This document shows, piece by piece, positions 7,696 to 16,455 of a stretch of 38,159 nucleotides of DNA. This DNA is from Candidatus Dependentiae bacterium (GTDB lineage Bacteria; Babelota; Babeliae; Babelales; Vermiphilaceae). Within the stretch, counting starts at the first letter, position 1. Every line of letters starts with the position of its first letter. A model generated the notes under the pieces. The model saw only the letters and a list, made by a program, of their open reading frames with translations, searched no databases and was not told the origin of the DNA. Position numbers and translations under genes: made by a program. The stretch lies in contig JAPLIR010000026.1 in NCBI GenBank assembly GCA_026389015.1, positions 1 through 38,159 of the forward strand. Reading direction: 5' to 3'.

Positions 7696-8682
7696 TTAAA
7701 GGGCTATGGATTGTGACGGTTCTTGTTTTTTTACCGTATCTAATGCAGGAGTTGCTTGTGTATAAAAGCCTTTGGTCAGATATGCTCTGCCTGAATCACC
7801 AAAAATTACCACGGCCAAATCGTTAGGCCCTAAATTTTTGGTATATTCTTGTGCAACATATGCTGCTGCGCCACTGCTTGGGCCAGCGAGTAATGCATGA
7901 TGCTGCGCCAATGTTTTGAGCATGCCCAATGCGTGGTCATCTGTTACGGTCAAAAACTCATCAATCACTGACATGCCATTGCTGAGAATTGGTGAATCGA
8001 AATCAACACCCATGCCTTCTATTTTGTATGGTTTAGGATTACCTTTTGTTGCACGGAATGAGTTGACCGAATCAACTGCCAACACTTTAATGTTAGGATT
8101 TTTTTCTTTCAAATAACGACCAGCGCCGCTGATCGTGCCGCTGGTGCCAGCGCAGGCAAAAAAGTGTGTAATCTTACCTTCAGTTTGGCGCCAGATTTCT
8201 GCACCCAATGAATGATAGTGCGCTTCTGGATTGGAGAGATTAAAATATTGGTTAGGCATGAATGAATTTGGTGTTGCTTTGTGCAAAGCTATTGCTTGGC
8301 TATGGTAGCTGCGTGGATCTTCAAGAAATTCAGTCGCAGGGCATTTAATAACTTCTGCTCCGTAAGCCAAAATAGTTTGTAATTTTTCTTGGCTGATTTT
8401 TTCAAATACGGAGATGATTACTTTATAGCCTTTGAGTGCGCCGATCATGGCGCTTGCAATTCCTTGATTGCCAGATGAAGCATCAATAATGGTGCCACCT
8501 GGTTTGAGCAGGCCTTGTTTTTCTGCTTGCTCAATCATATACAATGCTGAGCGATCTTTGACGCTGCCACCTGGGTTAAGATATTCTAATTTTGCATACA
8601 CGGTAGCAGGTGAATCGAAATTCATTTTAACCAGTGGTGTGTTGCCAATTGCATCTAATAAATTATTATAAACTCTGTTCAT
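7696..8682 (-). CDS. PLP-dependent cystathionine beta-synthase / cysteine synthase
   Basis: The 328-residue fold-type II PLP enzyme carries NPGGSVKDR with the Schiff-base lysine K42, the substrate loop DASSGNQG (67-74; usually TSGNTG), the phosphate-binding AGTSGT segment and a late GPSSGAAA. IEGMGVDFDSPIL resembles the IEGIGYDFxP segment of cystathionine beta-synthases more than that of CysK. The length covers the catalytic core only, without CBS regulatory domains. It would make cysteine or cystathionine from serine-type substrates, or run in the H2S-forming direction; sequence cannot decide. A clear promoter lies 38 bases upstream of the ATG. The downstream coiled-coil gene is separated by an RNA hairpin. 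Confidence 0.85.
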   Translation of the reverse strand: MNRVYNNLLDAIGNTPLVKMNFDSPATVYAKLEYLNPGGSVKDRSALYMIEQAEKQGLLKPGGTIIDASSGNQGIASAMIGALKGYKVIISVFEKISQEKLQTILAYGAEVIKCPATEFLEDPRSYHSQAIALHKATPNSFMPNQYFNLSNPEAHYHSLGAEIWRQTEGKITHFFACAGTSGTISGAGRYLKEKNPNIKVLAVDSVNSFRATKGNPKPYKIEGMGVDFDSPILSNGMSVIDEFLTVTDDHALGMLKTLAQHHALLAGPSSGAAAYVAQEYTKNLGPNDLAVVIFGDSGRAYLTKGFYTQATPALDTVKKQEPSQSIAL

Positions 8683-8719
8683 GGTAATTGCCTTTTCTTA
8701 ATGATTGTTGCCTGAAGAA

Positions 8720-8748
8720 AGTATAGTGTATCTTTGTGTATTTGTCAT
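8720..8748 (-). promoter_or_regulatory. Sigma70-type promoter of CBS gene
   Basis: On the minus strand ATGACA (8748-8743) and TATACT (8725-8720) are separated by 17 bases, matching the consensus at five of six positions in each box. The -10 is 37 bases before the start codon. Confidence 0.6.
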
Positions 8749-8767
8749 GGCAACGTCATTGTTTTTT

Positions 8768-11449
8768 TTAATAAAAATACACAAGGCTTAATATCAATAT
8801 AGTGCTCATAATAAATGGCCAATAAATTAGTCGTGGAATAAGTAAGTTTTCATATTTAATAATAAAAAAATTTGTCTCTGAATAATGTAAAAATGCGGTT
8901 ATCGTTGTACTAATAATTAAAAAGTGCAGCAAGAAGTAAAAGTACTCAAAAAATATAATTTGAGGTACTAGAACTGCTGCTTTAAATTGTTGGTGCGCAA
9001 GGAATACGCTGAACATTAATGCGGTTACGGTTGCAATGACCGGCGGAATTTTATCAATAAGGTTTCGTCCCATTAAAAAGAGTAGAATAAACATTGAAAG
9101 CATCATACTAATAATAGGAATAAGTAAGAACATTAACGTGTTCAATACGTTTCTGCGCAGTACAATGTTAAAATAAAAATCAGGTGTCTGTGTTTTAGTT
9201 GATTTATCAATGGCGCCAAAAGGTCCGGCAATATAATAACCAAAGTTAGTGAGGTATTTATTTTTTTGATAACTAAAATAACTTTGTTCCATGCGCCATG
9301 CAAGAATCGCGGTTGTAGGATCAAGGCCGGGCAACGCCGTAGGGTTGATAACTTTGTAGGCATCAAGATCAGGCACTAAAAGGGCACCTTTATCAAAATC
9401 ATTAGGCCACATTTGTATTTTAACGAGCTTGGTGTCAAACGGGTAGGTCGTGTAATCAAAGTTTTGATCTACCGTAGCTTGTACGTTCCATCCAACAACA
9501 TCGTTGTTGCCGTCTTCAAATTTGTACGAATCAGACATCTTCGCATCAGACAGTTGAAAGGTCAAACCTCGTTTGATTTTGGCATGTTTTGTTTTATCAA
9601 AACGTTGCCAGACTTGTCCCATTATTTTGACGGCATTGAGCGTTAGTTCTATATGTTGTAAGTAGACACCCGTTGGTATGTAGATTTTTTCTACCGTGGC
9701 AGATGCAGCACCATGGCCTCCACCGTGGCCACCACCATGACCACCCGCAGCAGGGGCGGCTGGCGTGCTACTAGCTGGTGCGCCAGCATCAACAATGGTT
9801 ACAGCCTCTGGCAGTTTGCCGATGTCTGAGGTTGGTGTTACCGCAGGAATTGGCTGCGCTTGTCCCAGGCCAGTTTTTTCAGCAAGAACTTTGGCTACGT
9901 TATTCATGTTATTGATAACGTTTTGTAAGCGCACTTGAATCATGTCGAGCGTAGAGCCCGACGTGTCAATTTGCGTTTGGGTGCTTGCAGGCACTGATTT
10001 GTCGGGTGTGGATGTAGATTTTTGGAGTGCGGGTTCCAGAGCCGCCTTTTGTTTAGCATCTATTTTTTCAGCTGCTGCACCGGCTTTTTCTTCTGCGTTT
10101 TTTGGCAGCAGCGCTTGGCTTGTGGCGAGCGTTGATCGTTGTATGTTTTCTGTGTCTGTTGGTTTGCCTGATTTTATTTGAGCTTTTCGTGCTTCGTCCT
10201 GTGCCTTATCTCCGGCTTGATCTTTCTTTTGAGCTTCGGTGGTGAGTTCTTGTTCTTTAGCTGTTTTTTCAAGAAAGCGAACTAAGCTGGTACGATCTTG
10301 AATAATCACCGTGTCAGATTGCTCCTGCTGAAAACGAACAAAGGTATGTGCTAAATACCATATAAAAATAATGCCACACAAGAGTAGGAACGCAGTCCAT
10401 AGCGAACATGCCCACAAGGTGAATTGTGTTGGATGAGCGATATTAAAGAGTACAAAAAATAGAAACATGAGAAAAATAATGAGTGATAGAGCAATTTGAA
10501 TTCTTTTTTGCTTGAGTTCATTAGTGTTAAGATTAAGCTCGTCTTTAACAAATACGCCAACCATTGCCCATCCTGCTGAAGGAATAGGTTGATAAAACAT
10601 CCATGATGCTTGTCCGGTAGTTTCGTTCACATAGTCGATATAGCCACTTTCGCCCTTAGTTGCCTTGTCTGCCATTTCTTTTAAAGTGGTACTGTTTGAT
10701 TCAGTGGCGATATCGTAAATAGTTTTTAATTTTTGCGCGAATTCTTTAATAGGGTGAGCTACAAAGGTTCCTTTTTTTGAAATTACAAATCCGTATCCTG
10801 TGGTTCCGAGTTCAAGATCTCGAATAACATTCTGAATGTGTTCGGTTGAGTGGTTGGCAAATACAACGCCGATTGCATTTTTACTAGCATCAAAGAATGG
10901 CACAGCAGATTCAGCGACGATAGTATTATTACCTTTGTCAAAAAATGGCTCAAGAAATACTGGTTTTCCTTCTTTCATAGTTTGCGCATAACGTATGTAT
11001 TCTGGGAGCGTGTAATCGTAGAGTGATTCTAATTGGAGAAGAGTTTGTTTGCCTTCGCGTTCAACATAATAAGGCGCGAATAATTTTGTTGATTTGTCGT
11101 AGGCATAGGGAGCAAAGGCCACGCCAATCCCCGCTACGTTGGTGGCTTTTTGTTGTAAGCGATTCAGAATTTTTTCTTTGGCAGGAGTCGTGCCGCTAAT
11201 ATCATTAGCGATGCCTTGTACGAGTGGATTGAGCAAGGTGAGAAAATCATCAATTTCTTTGGCGGCTTTTACGGTTTGTGCCTCGGCATTCTTTTTTGCT
11301 GCCTGAATAATATCATCTTGTGCTTTAATGTAACTGTTGACTAGCATGACTGTAGTAATACCGCTTGCCAGGCATAACATGAGGAGGAATGCGTAGAGTA
11401 TTTTTTGCCAATCTATGTTTTGTCCAAGTCTCTCAAACATTGTTAGCAT
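8768..11449 (-). CDS. dCache sensor fused to pentameric-ligand-gated-channel-like domain
   Basis: The 893-residue protein has these parts. Helix TM1 is about 16-38. A periplasmic dCache domain follows (about 45-302; FAPYYVEREG, LESLYDYTLPEYIRYAQTM, AVPFFDASKNAIGVVFANHS). Two helices (about 317-336 and 346-368) form a hairpin. A charged Ala/Lys/Gln linker (about 370-585) ends with HGGGHGGGHG (571-580). A beta-rich domain (about 586-765) has YPFD at 669-672, as in the Cys-loop position of prokaryotic pentameric channels. Four helices come last (about 767-793, 798-818, 824-853, 873-893), matching M1-M4. The hairpin puts the beta domain on the periplasmic side, as such channels need. Cache domains bind small ligands; gating of ion flux is inferred. 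AAGGA precedes the ATG. A GT4 gene lies upstream on the same strand. Confidence 0.7.
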   Translation of the reverse strand: MLTMFERLGQNIDWQKILYAFLLMLCLASGITTVMLVNSYIKAQDDIIQAAKKNAEAQTVKAAKEIDDFLTLLNPLVQGIANDISGTTPAKEKILNRLQQKATNVAGIGVAFAPYAYDKSTKLFAPYYVEREGKQTLLQLESLYDYTLPEYIRYAQTMKEGKPVFLEPFFDKGNNTIVAESAVPFFDASKNAIGVVFANHSTEHIQNVIRDLELGTTGYGFVISKKGTFVAHPIKEFAQKLKTIYDIATESNSTTLKEMADKATKGESGYIDYVNETTGQASWMFYQPIPSAGWAMVGVFVKDELNLNTNELKQKRIQIALSLIIFLMFLFFVLFNIAHPTQFTLWACSLWTAFLLLCGIIFIWYLAHTFVRFQQEQSDTVIIQDRTSLVRFLEKTAKEQELTTEAQKKDQAGDKAQDEARKAQIKSGKPTDTENIQRSTLATSQALLPKNAEEKAGAAAEKIDAKQKAALEPALQKSTSTPDKSVPASTQTQIDTSGSTLDMIQVRLQNVINNMNNVAKVLAEKTGLGQAQPIPAVTPTSDIGKLPEAVTIVDAGAPASSTPAAPAAGGHGGGHGGGHGAASATVEKIYIPTGVYLQHIELTLNAVKIMGQVWQRFDKTKHAKIKRGLTFQLSDAKMSDSYKFEDGNNDVVGWNVQATVDQNFDYTTYPFDTKLVKIQMWPNDFDKGALLVPDLDAYKVINPTALPGLDPTTAILAWRMEQSYFSYQKNKYLTNFGYYIAGPFGAIDKSTKTQTPDFYFNIVLRRNVLNTLMFLLIPIISMMLSMFILLFLMGRNLIDKIPPVIATVTALMFSVFLAHQQFKAAVLVPQIIFFEYFYFLLHFLIISTTITAFLHYSETNFFIIKYENLLIPRLIYWPFIMSTILILSLVYFY

Positions 11450-11531
11450 GGTTCATTCCTTATTTTTTGTATCTATTTTTTCTTGATCCTATCAAGCGCT
11501 GATAGAATAGAGCAATAGTTTAAGAGAAAAT

Positions 11532-12683
11532 TTACTTTACCAGTTGCTGGTACAGTTCAAGGTGTTCGTGGACCATTTGTGGTGTGTCAAAATCACGCAA
11601 ATCATCAGGGTATTGTTGCATTTTGCTATGGAGAGGCTGATTCTGCGTTAAGCTCAGCATGCCGTGAGCAAGGTGTTGTAAATCGCCTTGTTTGTACAAG
11701 AAGCCATTTTCTCCGGAAATAATAACATCGTGAATGCCACCCGTGTTATAACTTAAAACGGGCAATTTTAATAATCGTGCTTCAATTATAGCGCACGGTA
11801 ATCCTTCCCAGAGGGAGCTCAAGACAAAAGCATGCCAATCCATCATAATGGGTGCGACGTGTTCTTGCCAGCCATGTAAGGTGATAGCATCAGTGAGGTG
11901 ATGTTTGATGATCCATTGTTCAATATACGGACGTAACGATCCATCGCCAATGATTTCAAGATGGGTGCGCGAATCTTTTTTATGCACAAAAGCAAATGCT
12001 TGTAATAAATCGAATAAATTTTTTTGTTTTTTAAAACAGGCGACGGTACCGAAAATAAATTTTTGTTTGTGGTTGGGAAATGTCGTTAATTTTGTTGCCG
12101 GCATATAAAATTGTTTAAAATCCACGGCAGCACGAATAATGGAATGTTTTTTTGCAAAGCGGGGGAATAGTTTTATGCCTGTTTTAACATCTTCAGATGA
12201 CACGCATACAAAATGTGTGGTGACAAAGCTGGTGAGTAATTCGCACATATAGATGGTAACCCATGCCAATTTTGATTGATGTGCATGAAATGCATAGCCG
12301 TGAATAGTGTGCACGCGGTTGGTGACACCAGCAAAGAATGCGGCCCAACGTCCCCATATACCAGCTTTGGTGCTATGGGTGTGCACAATTAAGTTGGGAT
12401 ATTTTTTTTTAAATGTTCTTATGTGGCCAATTAATTCAAAAAAGCATTTGAGTTCATTAAATAAAGTAAAAAAAGATAGCTCTCGTTGGAGACTTTTAAG
12501 TAATACGACATTGGGTTTATTCTTGACGGCATTAACCAAGGTGCCTTGGGCGCTTGAGATTAAGCTTGCTGTCATTTCTGACGATTCTAGTCCTTCAAGA
12601 AGACTGAGGCATACTTTTTGTGCGCCGCCTAATTCAAGTTTGGTTATTATATAGAGAACATGGAGGTCATTTTTTTGCTTCAT
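11532..12683 (-). CDS. GT4-family glycosyltransferase
   Basis: The 383-residue GT-B enzyme transfers a sugar from a nucleotide donor, most likely during lipopolysaccharide or surface polysaccharide assembly. The N-terminal acceptor domain has LELGGAQKV (17-24) and HTHSTKAGIWGR (101-112). The C-terminal donor domain starts near FGTVACFKKQKN (211-222). The donor E-x7-E motif lies in SSLWEGLPCAIIEA (289-302; E293 and E301). Length and domain order are typical of family GT4. It starts 30 bases after atpE on the same strand, so it may belong to the folC-atpR-atpB-atpE transcript, an uncommon partner. The acceptor cannot be predicted. Confidence 0.85.
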   Translation of the reverse strand: MKQKNDLHVLYIITKLELGGAQKVCLSLLEGLESSEMTASLISSAQGTLVNAVKNKPNVVLLKSLQRELSFFTLFNELKCFFELIGHIRTFKKKYPNLIVHTHSTKAGIWGRWAAFFAGVTNRVHTIHGYAFHAHQSKLAWVTIYMCELLTSFVTTHFVCVSSEDVKTGIKLFPRFAKKHSIIRAAVDFKQFYMPATKLTTFPNHKQKFIFGTVACFKKQKNLFDLLQAFAFVHKKDSRTHLEIIGDGSLRPYIEQWIIKHHLTDAITLHGWQEHVAPIMMDWHAFVLSSLWEGLPCAIIEARLLKLPVLSYNTGGIHDVIISGENGFLYKQGDLQHLAHGMLSLTQNQPLHSKMQQYPDDLRDFDTPQMVHEHLELYQQLVK

Positions 12684-12713
12684 GAGATCCTTTTTTTTAA
12701 AATTACTCCCTTG

Positions 12714-13682
12714 TTATTTGAAGAAAAATAAAAGAAGTGCGATTAATAATGCATAAATAGCACTTGTATCAATTAATCCTTGAGCCAACATACTGGTGCG
12801 GGATATAAGCGAGTATTGCTCGGGATTTATGGCAATTTGTTGACAAGCCGCCGCTGCTGTTTTACCTGATCCAATACCGGCGCCGAGGGTGCCCATACCC
12901 ATACAAATTGCTGATCCCAGCATTGCCATGGCGGTAAGCATGTTGTCATCGGGAATAGTAGTGGTAATTAAAAGCAGTGAAACAATGAGGGTGAAAATAA
13001 TAGGTGTTTCGATGATTGCTTCACTAATCAATGTGAATGAAAACAATTGTCCATAGGCATTTCTATTAATTCCTATAGACTGGCAGGCGGTTTTTGCAAA
13101 GTGACCTAATCCTATGGACGGTCCAATAGATCCTAGCCCAATACATACTCCACTGGCAATCAAGCGAATGCATTCAGCAGCGGTAGTCACCCCTGCAGCT
13201 TGATCTTTAATGAATATGGCAATGATGAAGCCAAAAATAATAGGTGTTTGGATAATGGATAGTGTAATGAGCATGAATCTGAAAATTTGTTGGCTAAAAA
13301 ATGGTTGGCGTGCAATCGCAAACATTGTTTGTTGGGCAGGCAAAGCAGAAACTAGTCCCAATACAAGGCCAGAAATGCCGATTGCAAAGGCAATGCCGAG
13401 TTCTGCAACGCTGGCATAGATGTTTGGTGCTTGATGTTTTACGTCAAATAAGAGCATAAGTGCTACGGTTATACCAATAATGGCCGCGGTGTCAATGAGT
13501 GCCATAGCAATAATTGCGGTACGCGCAATATCACTTTTTGCGTTCGGTTGAATATTCATAGCTTCAAGCGCTCCTTGGCTTGCTATGCCTTCACCAATGC
13601 CGACGCCGAGTGAGGTTAGGGCAACAGAAAGAGCAATGGTGCCATAGTGAAAAAAGTCTGAATAATTATGTGTTGTCATCAT
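12714..13682 (-). CDS. atpE: F0 ATPase subunit c with four fused hairpins
   Basis: A normal c subunit has one helical hairpin of about 80 residues; this 322-residue protein has four. The ion-site positions in the second helix of each are D64 (ALIDTAAII), Q145 (SIIQTPIIF), E225 (AIIETPIIF) and D305 (GLIDTSAIY). So hairpin 2 lacks the carboxylate. The partner position in helix one is E31, S112, L192 and S272. Hairpin 1 thus has a two-carboxylate pattern like that described for the Fusobacterium nucleatum rotor. Thr follows every site residue, as Ser/Thr does in Na+-type sites. Hairpins 1 and 4 resemble each other, as do 2 and 3. GAGGAA inside the end of atpB serves as ribosome site. Fewer sites per ring would favour ATP-driven pumping (inference). 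Confidence 0.85.
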   Translation of the reverse strand: MMTTHNYSDFFHYGTIALSVALTSLGVGIGEGIASQGALEAMNIQPNAKSDIARTAIIAMALIDTAAIIGITVALMLLFDVKHQAPNIYASVAELGIAFAIGISGLVLGLVSALPAQQTMFAIARQPFFSQQIFRFMLITLSIIQTPIIFGFIIAIFIKDQAAGVTTAAECIRLIASGVCIGLGSIGPSIGLGHFAKTACQSIGINRNAYGQLFSFTLISEAIIETPIIFTLIVSLLLITTTIPDDNMLTAMAMLGSAICMGMGTLGAGIGSGKTAAAACQQIAINPEQYSLISRTSMLAQGLIDTSAIYALLIALLLFFFK

Positions 13683-13685
13683 GCA

Positions 13686-14420
13686 TTATTCCTCGTGGCT
13701 TGTTTGTACGGCGATTGATAGGTAGGTTAAGGTGAGCATGGTAAATACAAATGCTTGTAAGAATCCTTCAAATATTCCAAAGAAAAATAATAGGGCAAAG
13801 TTTGTACCACTCAGAAGTCCAAGTGTTTCATATATAATGGATCCTTCTATGGTACTCAAATAAATATGGCTAATGATGGCGCCACCAAAAATATTACCAA
13901 ACAAGCGGAATGATATTGAAATAATGCTCGCAATCTTTCCCAACACATGCAGAGGGAACATAAGAAAAATAGGGGAGGTATATTCTTTAAGATACGCTTT
14001 TATGCCATGTGATTTGATGGCATAGATTTGTGTGTAAAGAAACGAAAGTAAACCAAGCGCAAGTGTAGTGTTTAAATCTTTTGTTGGTTCAGGCATCCAT
14101 GGGATAATCACAATGATATTGCACAGCAAAATGAATAGAAAGAGTGTCGTAATAAAACAAAAATGATTGAATGAAAAGTTATCGCCTAATGATTGTTGGC
14201 ACATATCCATAAACGCAGCAATAAATTTAGTAACCGCATGACGCAGGATACTATTTTTATTGCGTAGTGAGCGATTTATAGGGATGAGGATTAGAATGAG
14301 TAGAAATATGGTGATCCACGTACCGGTGATGGTGGGGATGTTTACCTCAAAAAATTTATGGTCTAATCCGAGCCAATAAAGAGTCCAGGTTTTGATTTCT
14401 AAAAGCTCAGTTCCCTTCAT
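13686..14420 (-). CDS. atpB: F0 ATPase subunit a
   Basis: The 244-residue membrane protein is the stator half-channel partner of the c ring. EPTKDLNTTLALGLL (111-125) and SISFRLFGNIFGGAI (168-182) are diagnostic, with the essential arginine at R172. EGFLQAFVFTMLTLTYLSIA near the C-terminus is the last conserved helix. Five to six membrane helices can be seen and the length is normal. The start overlaps the atpR-like gene by 14 bases, and atpE follows after three bases. Despite the altered rotor, this subunit keeps its key residue, which argues for a working F0. Confidence 0.93.
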   Translation of the reverse strand: MKGTELLEIKTWTLYWLGLDHKFFEVNIPTITGTWITIFLLILILIPINRSLRNKNSILRHAVTKFIAAFMDMCQQSLGDNFSFNHFCFITTLFLFILLCNIIVIIPWMPEPTKDLNTTLALGLLSFLYTQIYAIKSHGIKAYLKEYTSPIFLMFPLHVLGKIASIISISFRLFGNIFGGAIISHIYLSTIEGSIIYETLGLLSGTNFALLFFFGIFEGFLQAFVFTMLTLTYLSIAVQTSHEE

Positions 14421-14724
14421 GCAGGTTTGCTTTCTTTGTTAAAATTACCAGCCAAAAAGTTATTAAGAAGCAAAGTACCACCAGTATAAACATGATCGAT
14501 GGTGTTCGCAATAAATATAACCATAGCGTAGCTAAAATTGCAAGCCGTGAAAGGGAGAAAATAAGATTAATGCATTTTGATTTGAAGGAAGGTGTTTGGC
14601 CTGGGAGTTCGTTATGTGTATTAATCAAAAGGACTCTCCGTTTTTGTATAAAAAAGGAGAGTCCATAGATTAAACCTATACTTGACCCGGCAATCACCGA
14701 CAATAAAATCGATGAGAGAGTCAT
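14407..14724 (-). CDS. AtpR/AtpI-like small ATPase assembly membrane protein
   Basis: The 105-residue protein has three membrane helices (about 3-25, 50-71 and 75-95). A conserved-looking arginine opens the second helix (SLSRLAILATLWLYLL). Position directly before atpB and this layout fit AtpR of N-type ATPases, whose operons run Q-R-B-E; an AtpI-type protein is the alternative. AtpR/AtpI proteins help assemble or stabilise the c ring. The gene overlaps atpB by 14 bases and follows folC by 15. No b, delta or F1 genes follow atpE in this window. Confidence 0.55.
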   Translation of the reverse strand: MTLSSILLSVIAGSSIGLIYGLSFFIQKRRVLLINTHNELPGQTPSFKSKCINLIFSLSRLAILATLWLYLLRTPSIMFILVVLCFLITFWLVILTKKANLHEGN

Positions 14725-14739
14725 ATATGTTTTACTTAT

Positions 14740-16161
14740 TTAGAGTTTCTTGATGCCTTTGTATTTCCAGTATTCAGCAACAGCAGATGATGATCCGGTT
14801 ACAACCACAAGGCCTTGACGTTCATCAACGGTTTTTTGTGCTGCTTCAAAAGCTTCTTTGAAGTTCTTGCTCGATTTAGCCTTAATTTGCATGCTCTTGA
14901 TGCTATTGGTGATCTTCTCAACATCTAAGTTTTGTTCACCATTATGGCCTGGCATCAGGTCAACTGGGTAGACAATAACTTGTCCAGATGTCTTTTTGAA
15001 GAAGTAACGCAATAATTTCAAGAATTCATCAACGTTAAGGTTTGGGTTTGTGCAACCGATAATGAGCGTTAAGCCTTTTAGAGGTTTTTTGTAATGCAAT
15101 AATCTGATACCAAGAAGCAAGTTCTTGAATGCATCGAGATTGCTTGCGTTATCCAACAAGATGGTTGGCTTTTCTTTATCCAATAATTGGAAGCGTCCAG
15201 ACAATGAGCTTTGTTCATCTTTCCAGAATTGTTCAATCGTTTTTCGTGGATTGAGTTCGGATTGACGCTTTGCTTCAATGGTTGGGCGGCCACGTTGACC
15301 TTTTTGTTTGGTCAACAAGCTGCCAGAAACGATAATTGATTCACGATTTATTACGAGATTAACGTAAATTTGTGCAATTCGTTCTGCTAATGCAGCGCAA
15401 CGGCCATGTAATTGTTCAAACGGATAAGCAAGTGCTGCTAATTTACGAATAGGCATGGACCAAATGCCACCCTTATTCTCAACGATCACTGCCATATCTT
15501 GCAAGCTTAATTTACTTTGATCGGCGCAGACTACGTGAGTGCCTGTTTTTACAATGCCGGTCAATTCTTCAATTGCTTTAGCCACGATAGCGTCTTCGTT
15601 TTCGATTGATTCATCGCTGGTAAGACGAGTAATAGCTGCAATTTTTGGATTACAAATATTTACGGGGTTATGTGCACCATCTTTACTTACTTCAAGCACC
15701 GCAACATCACAGTTGCTATTTTTGAAGTAGAGTAATGCCATCATAGTTAAGATGTCTAATGAGTTAGGAGTTACACCGATTGTTTGTGCGGTGTTAATAA
15801 CTTCGTTACCAACTTCAGTAAACGTCTTATTAGAAATAAGTTCGCTATTGAGGGAGAATAATTCATTATAGGTCAAAATATGAGGCGCATAGAATGCACC
15901 AACGGTCAGACCTTCTTGTTTGAGCAATTTAGCAGCAAAATGGATGGTAAGAGATTTACCATTTGTTCCTGCAACCAATATAGCATTGGTTTTTTGTGCA
16001 ATAGAGCCAAACGCTTGGTCTAATTTTTTGATACATTGCAACGTGGTATCATTGGTATTGGTTGTCCAATTGGCATCCAAAAACTCAACGATTTCGCTGT
16101 AGCTACGTTGTTTAGATACCGCGACGGTATCTTTCGGAGTTGTTTGTTTTATATTCTTCAT
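14740..16161 (-). CDS. folC: Folylpolyglutamate synthase-like Mur ligase family enzyme
   Basis: The 473-residue protein belongs to the Mur ligase superfamily and would add glutamate to folates in an ATP-dependent reaction. The P-loop is VAGTNGKS (63-70). YAPHI (91-95) corresponds to the SPHL folate loop, and AVLEVSKDGAHN (near 154-165) to the EVGLGGRxDxTN segment, which is diverged. A C-terminal Rossmann-like domain starts near 325 (GRFQLLDKEKPTILLDNASN). It is longer than typical FolC, with extra residues at the N-terminus and a Lys-rich insert near 280-310. AGGA lies nine bases before the ATG. It heads the run folC-atpR-atpB-atpE-GT4. A different Mur-type substrate cannot be excluded. Confidence 0.7.
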   Translation of the reverse strand: MKNIKQTTPKDTVAVSKQRSYSEIVEFLDANWTTNTNDTTLQCIKKLDQAFGSIAQKTNAILVAGTNGKSLTIHFAAKLLKQEGLTVGAFYAPHILTYNELFSLNSELISNKTFTEVGNEVINTAQTIGVTPNSLDILTMMALLYFKNSNCDVAVLEVSKDGAHNPVNICNPKIAAITRLTSDESIENEDAIVAKAIEELTGIVKTGTHVVCADQSKLSLQDMAVIVENKGGIWSMPIRKLAALAYPFEQLHGRCAALAERIAQIYVNLVINRESIIVSGSLLTKQKGQRGRPTIEAKRQSELNPRKTIEQFWKDEQSSLSGRFQLLDKEKPTILLDNASNLDAFKNLLLGIRLLHYKKPLKGLTLIIGCTNPNLNVDEFLKLLRYFFKKTSGQVIVYPVDLMPGHNGEQNLDVEKITNSIKSMQIKAKSSKNFKEAFEAAQKTVDERQGLVVVTGSSSAVAEYWKYKGIKKL

Positions 16162-16455
16162 ATGGTTATTCCTATCTTACTTTGTACCCATATATTTTAA
16201 CTGCCTACTAACTTCATTATTACTTATCCTCTTGTCTACCTAGTAGTAAGTGCAAGATGTTCAACGGTCATTTTTAGTGTGTGGAATTAACGTGATGTTT
16301 TGAGTCATGAATCGTATAAGATTTCGTGACTTATCTCTAAATATAAAGCAATTTATAAAAATGTCAAACAAGCAATTAGTGATTAGTTAAGGCCTATTTA
16401 TTTACAAAGATATAAAATGAATAAAAAACAGCTGAATTAGAATGATAGTAAATAA
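16162..16455. other. Intergenic region, no gene seen
   Basis: These bases lie between the folC start (leftward) and the YrdC-like relic. I see no ORF with an acceptable start or family match, no tRNA-like fold and no convincing terminator. It must hold the folC promoter; I could not choose a convincing -35/-10 pair. Confidence 0.4.
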
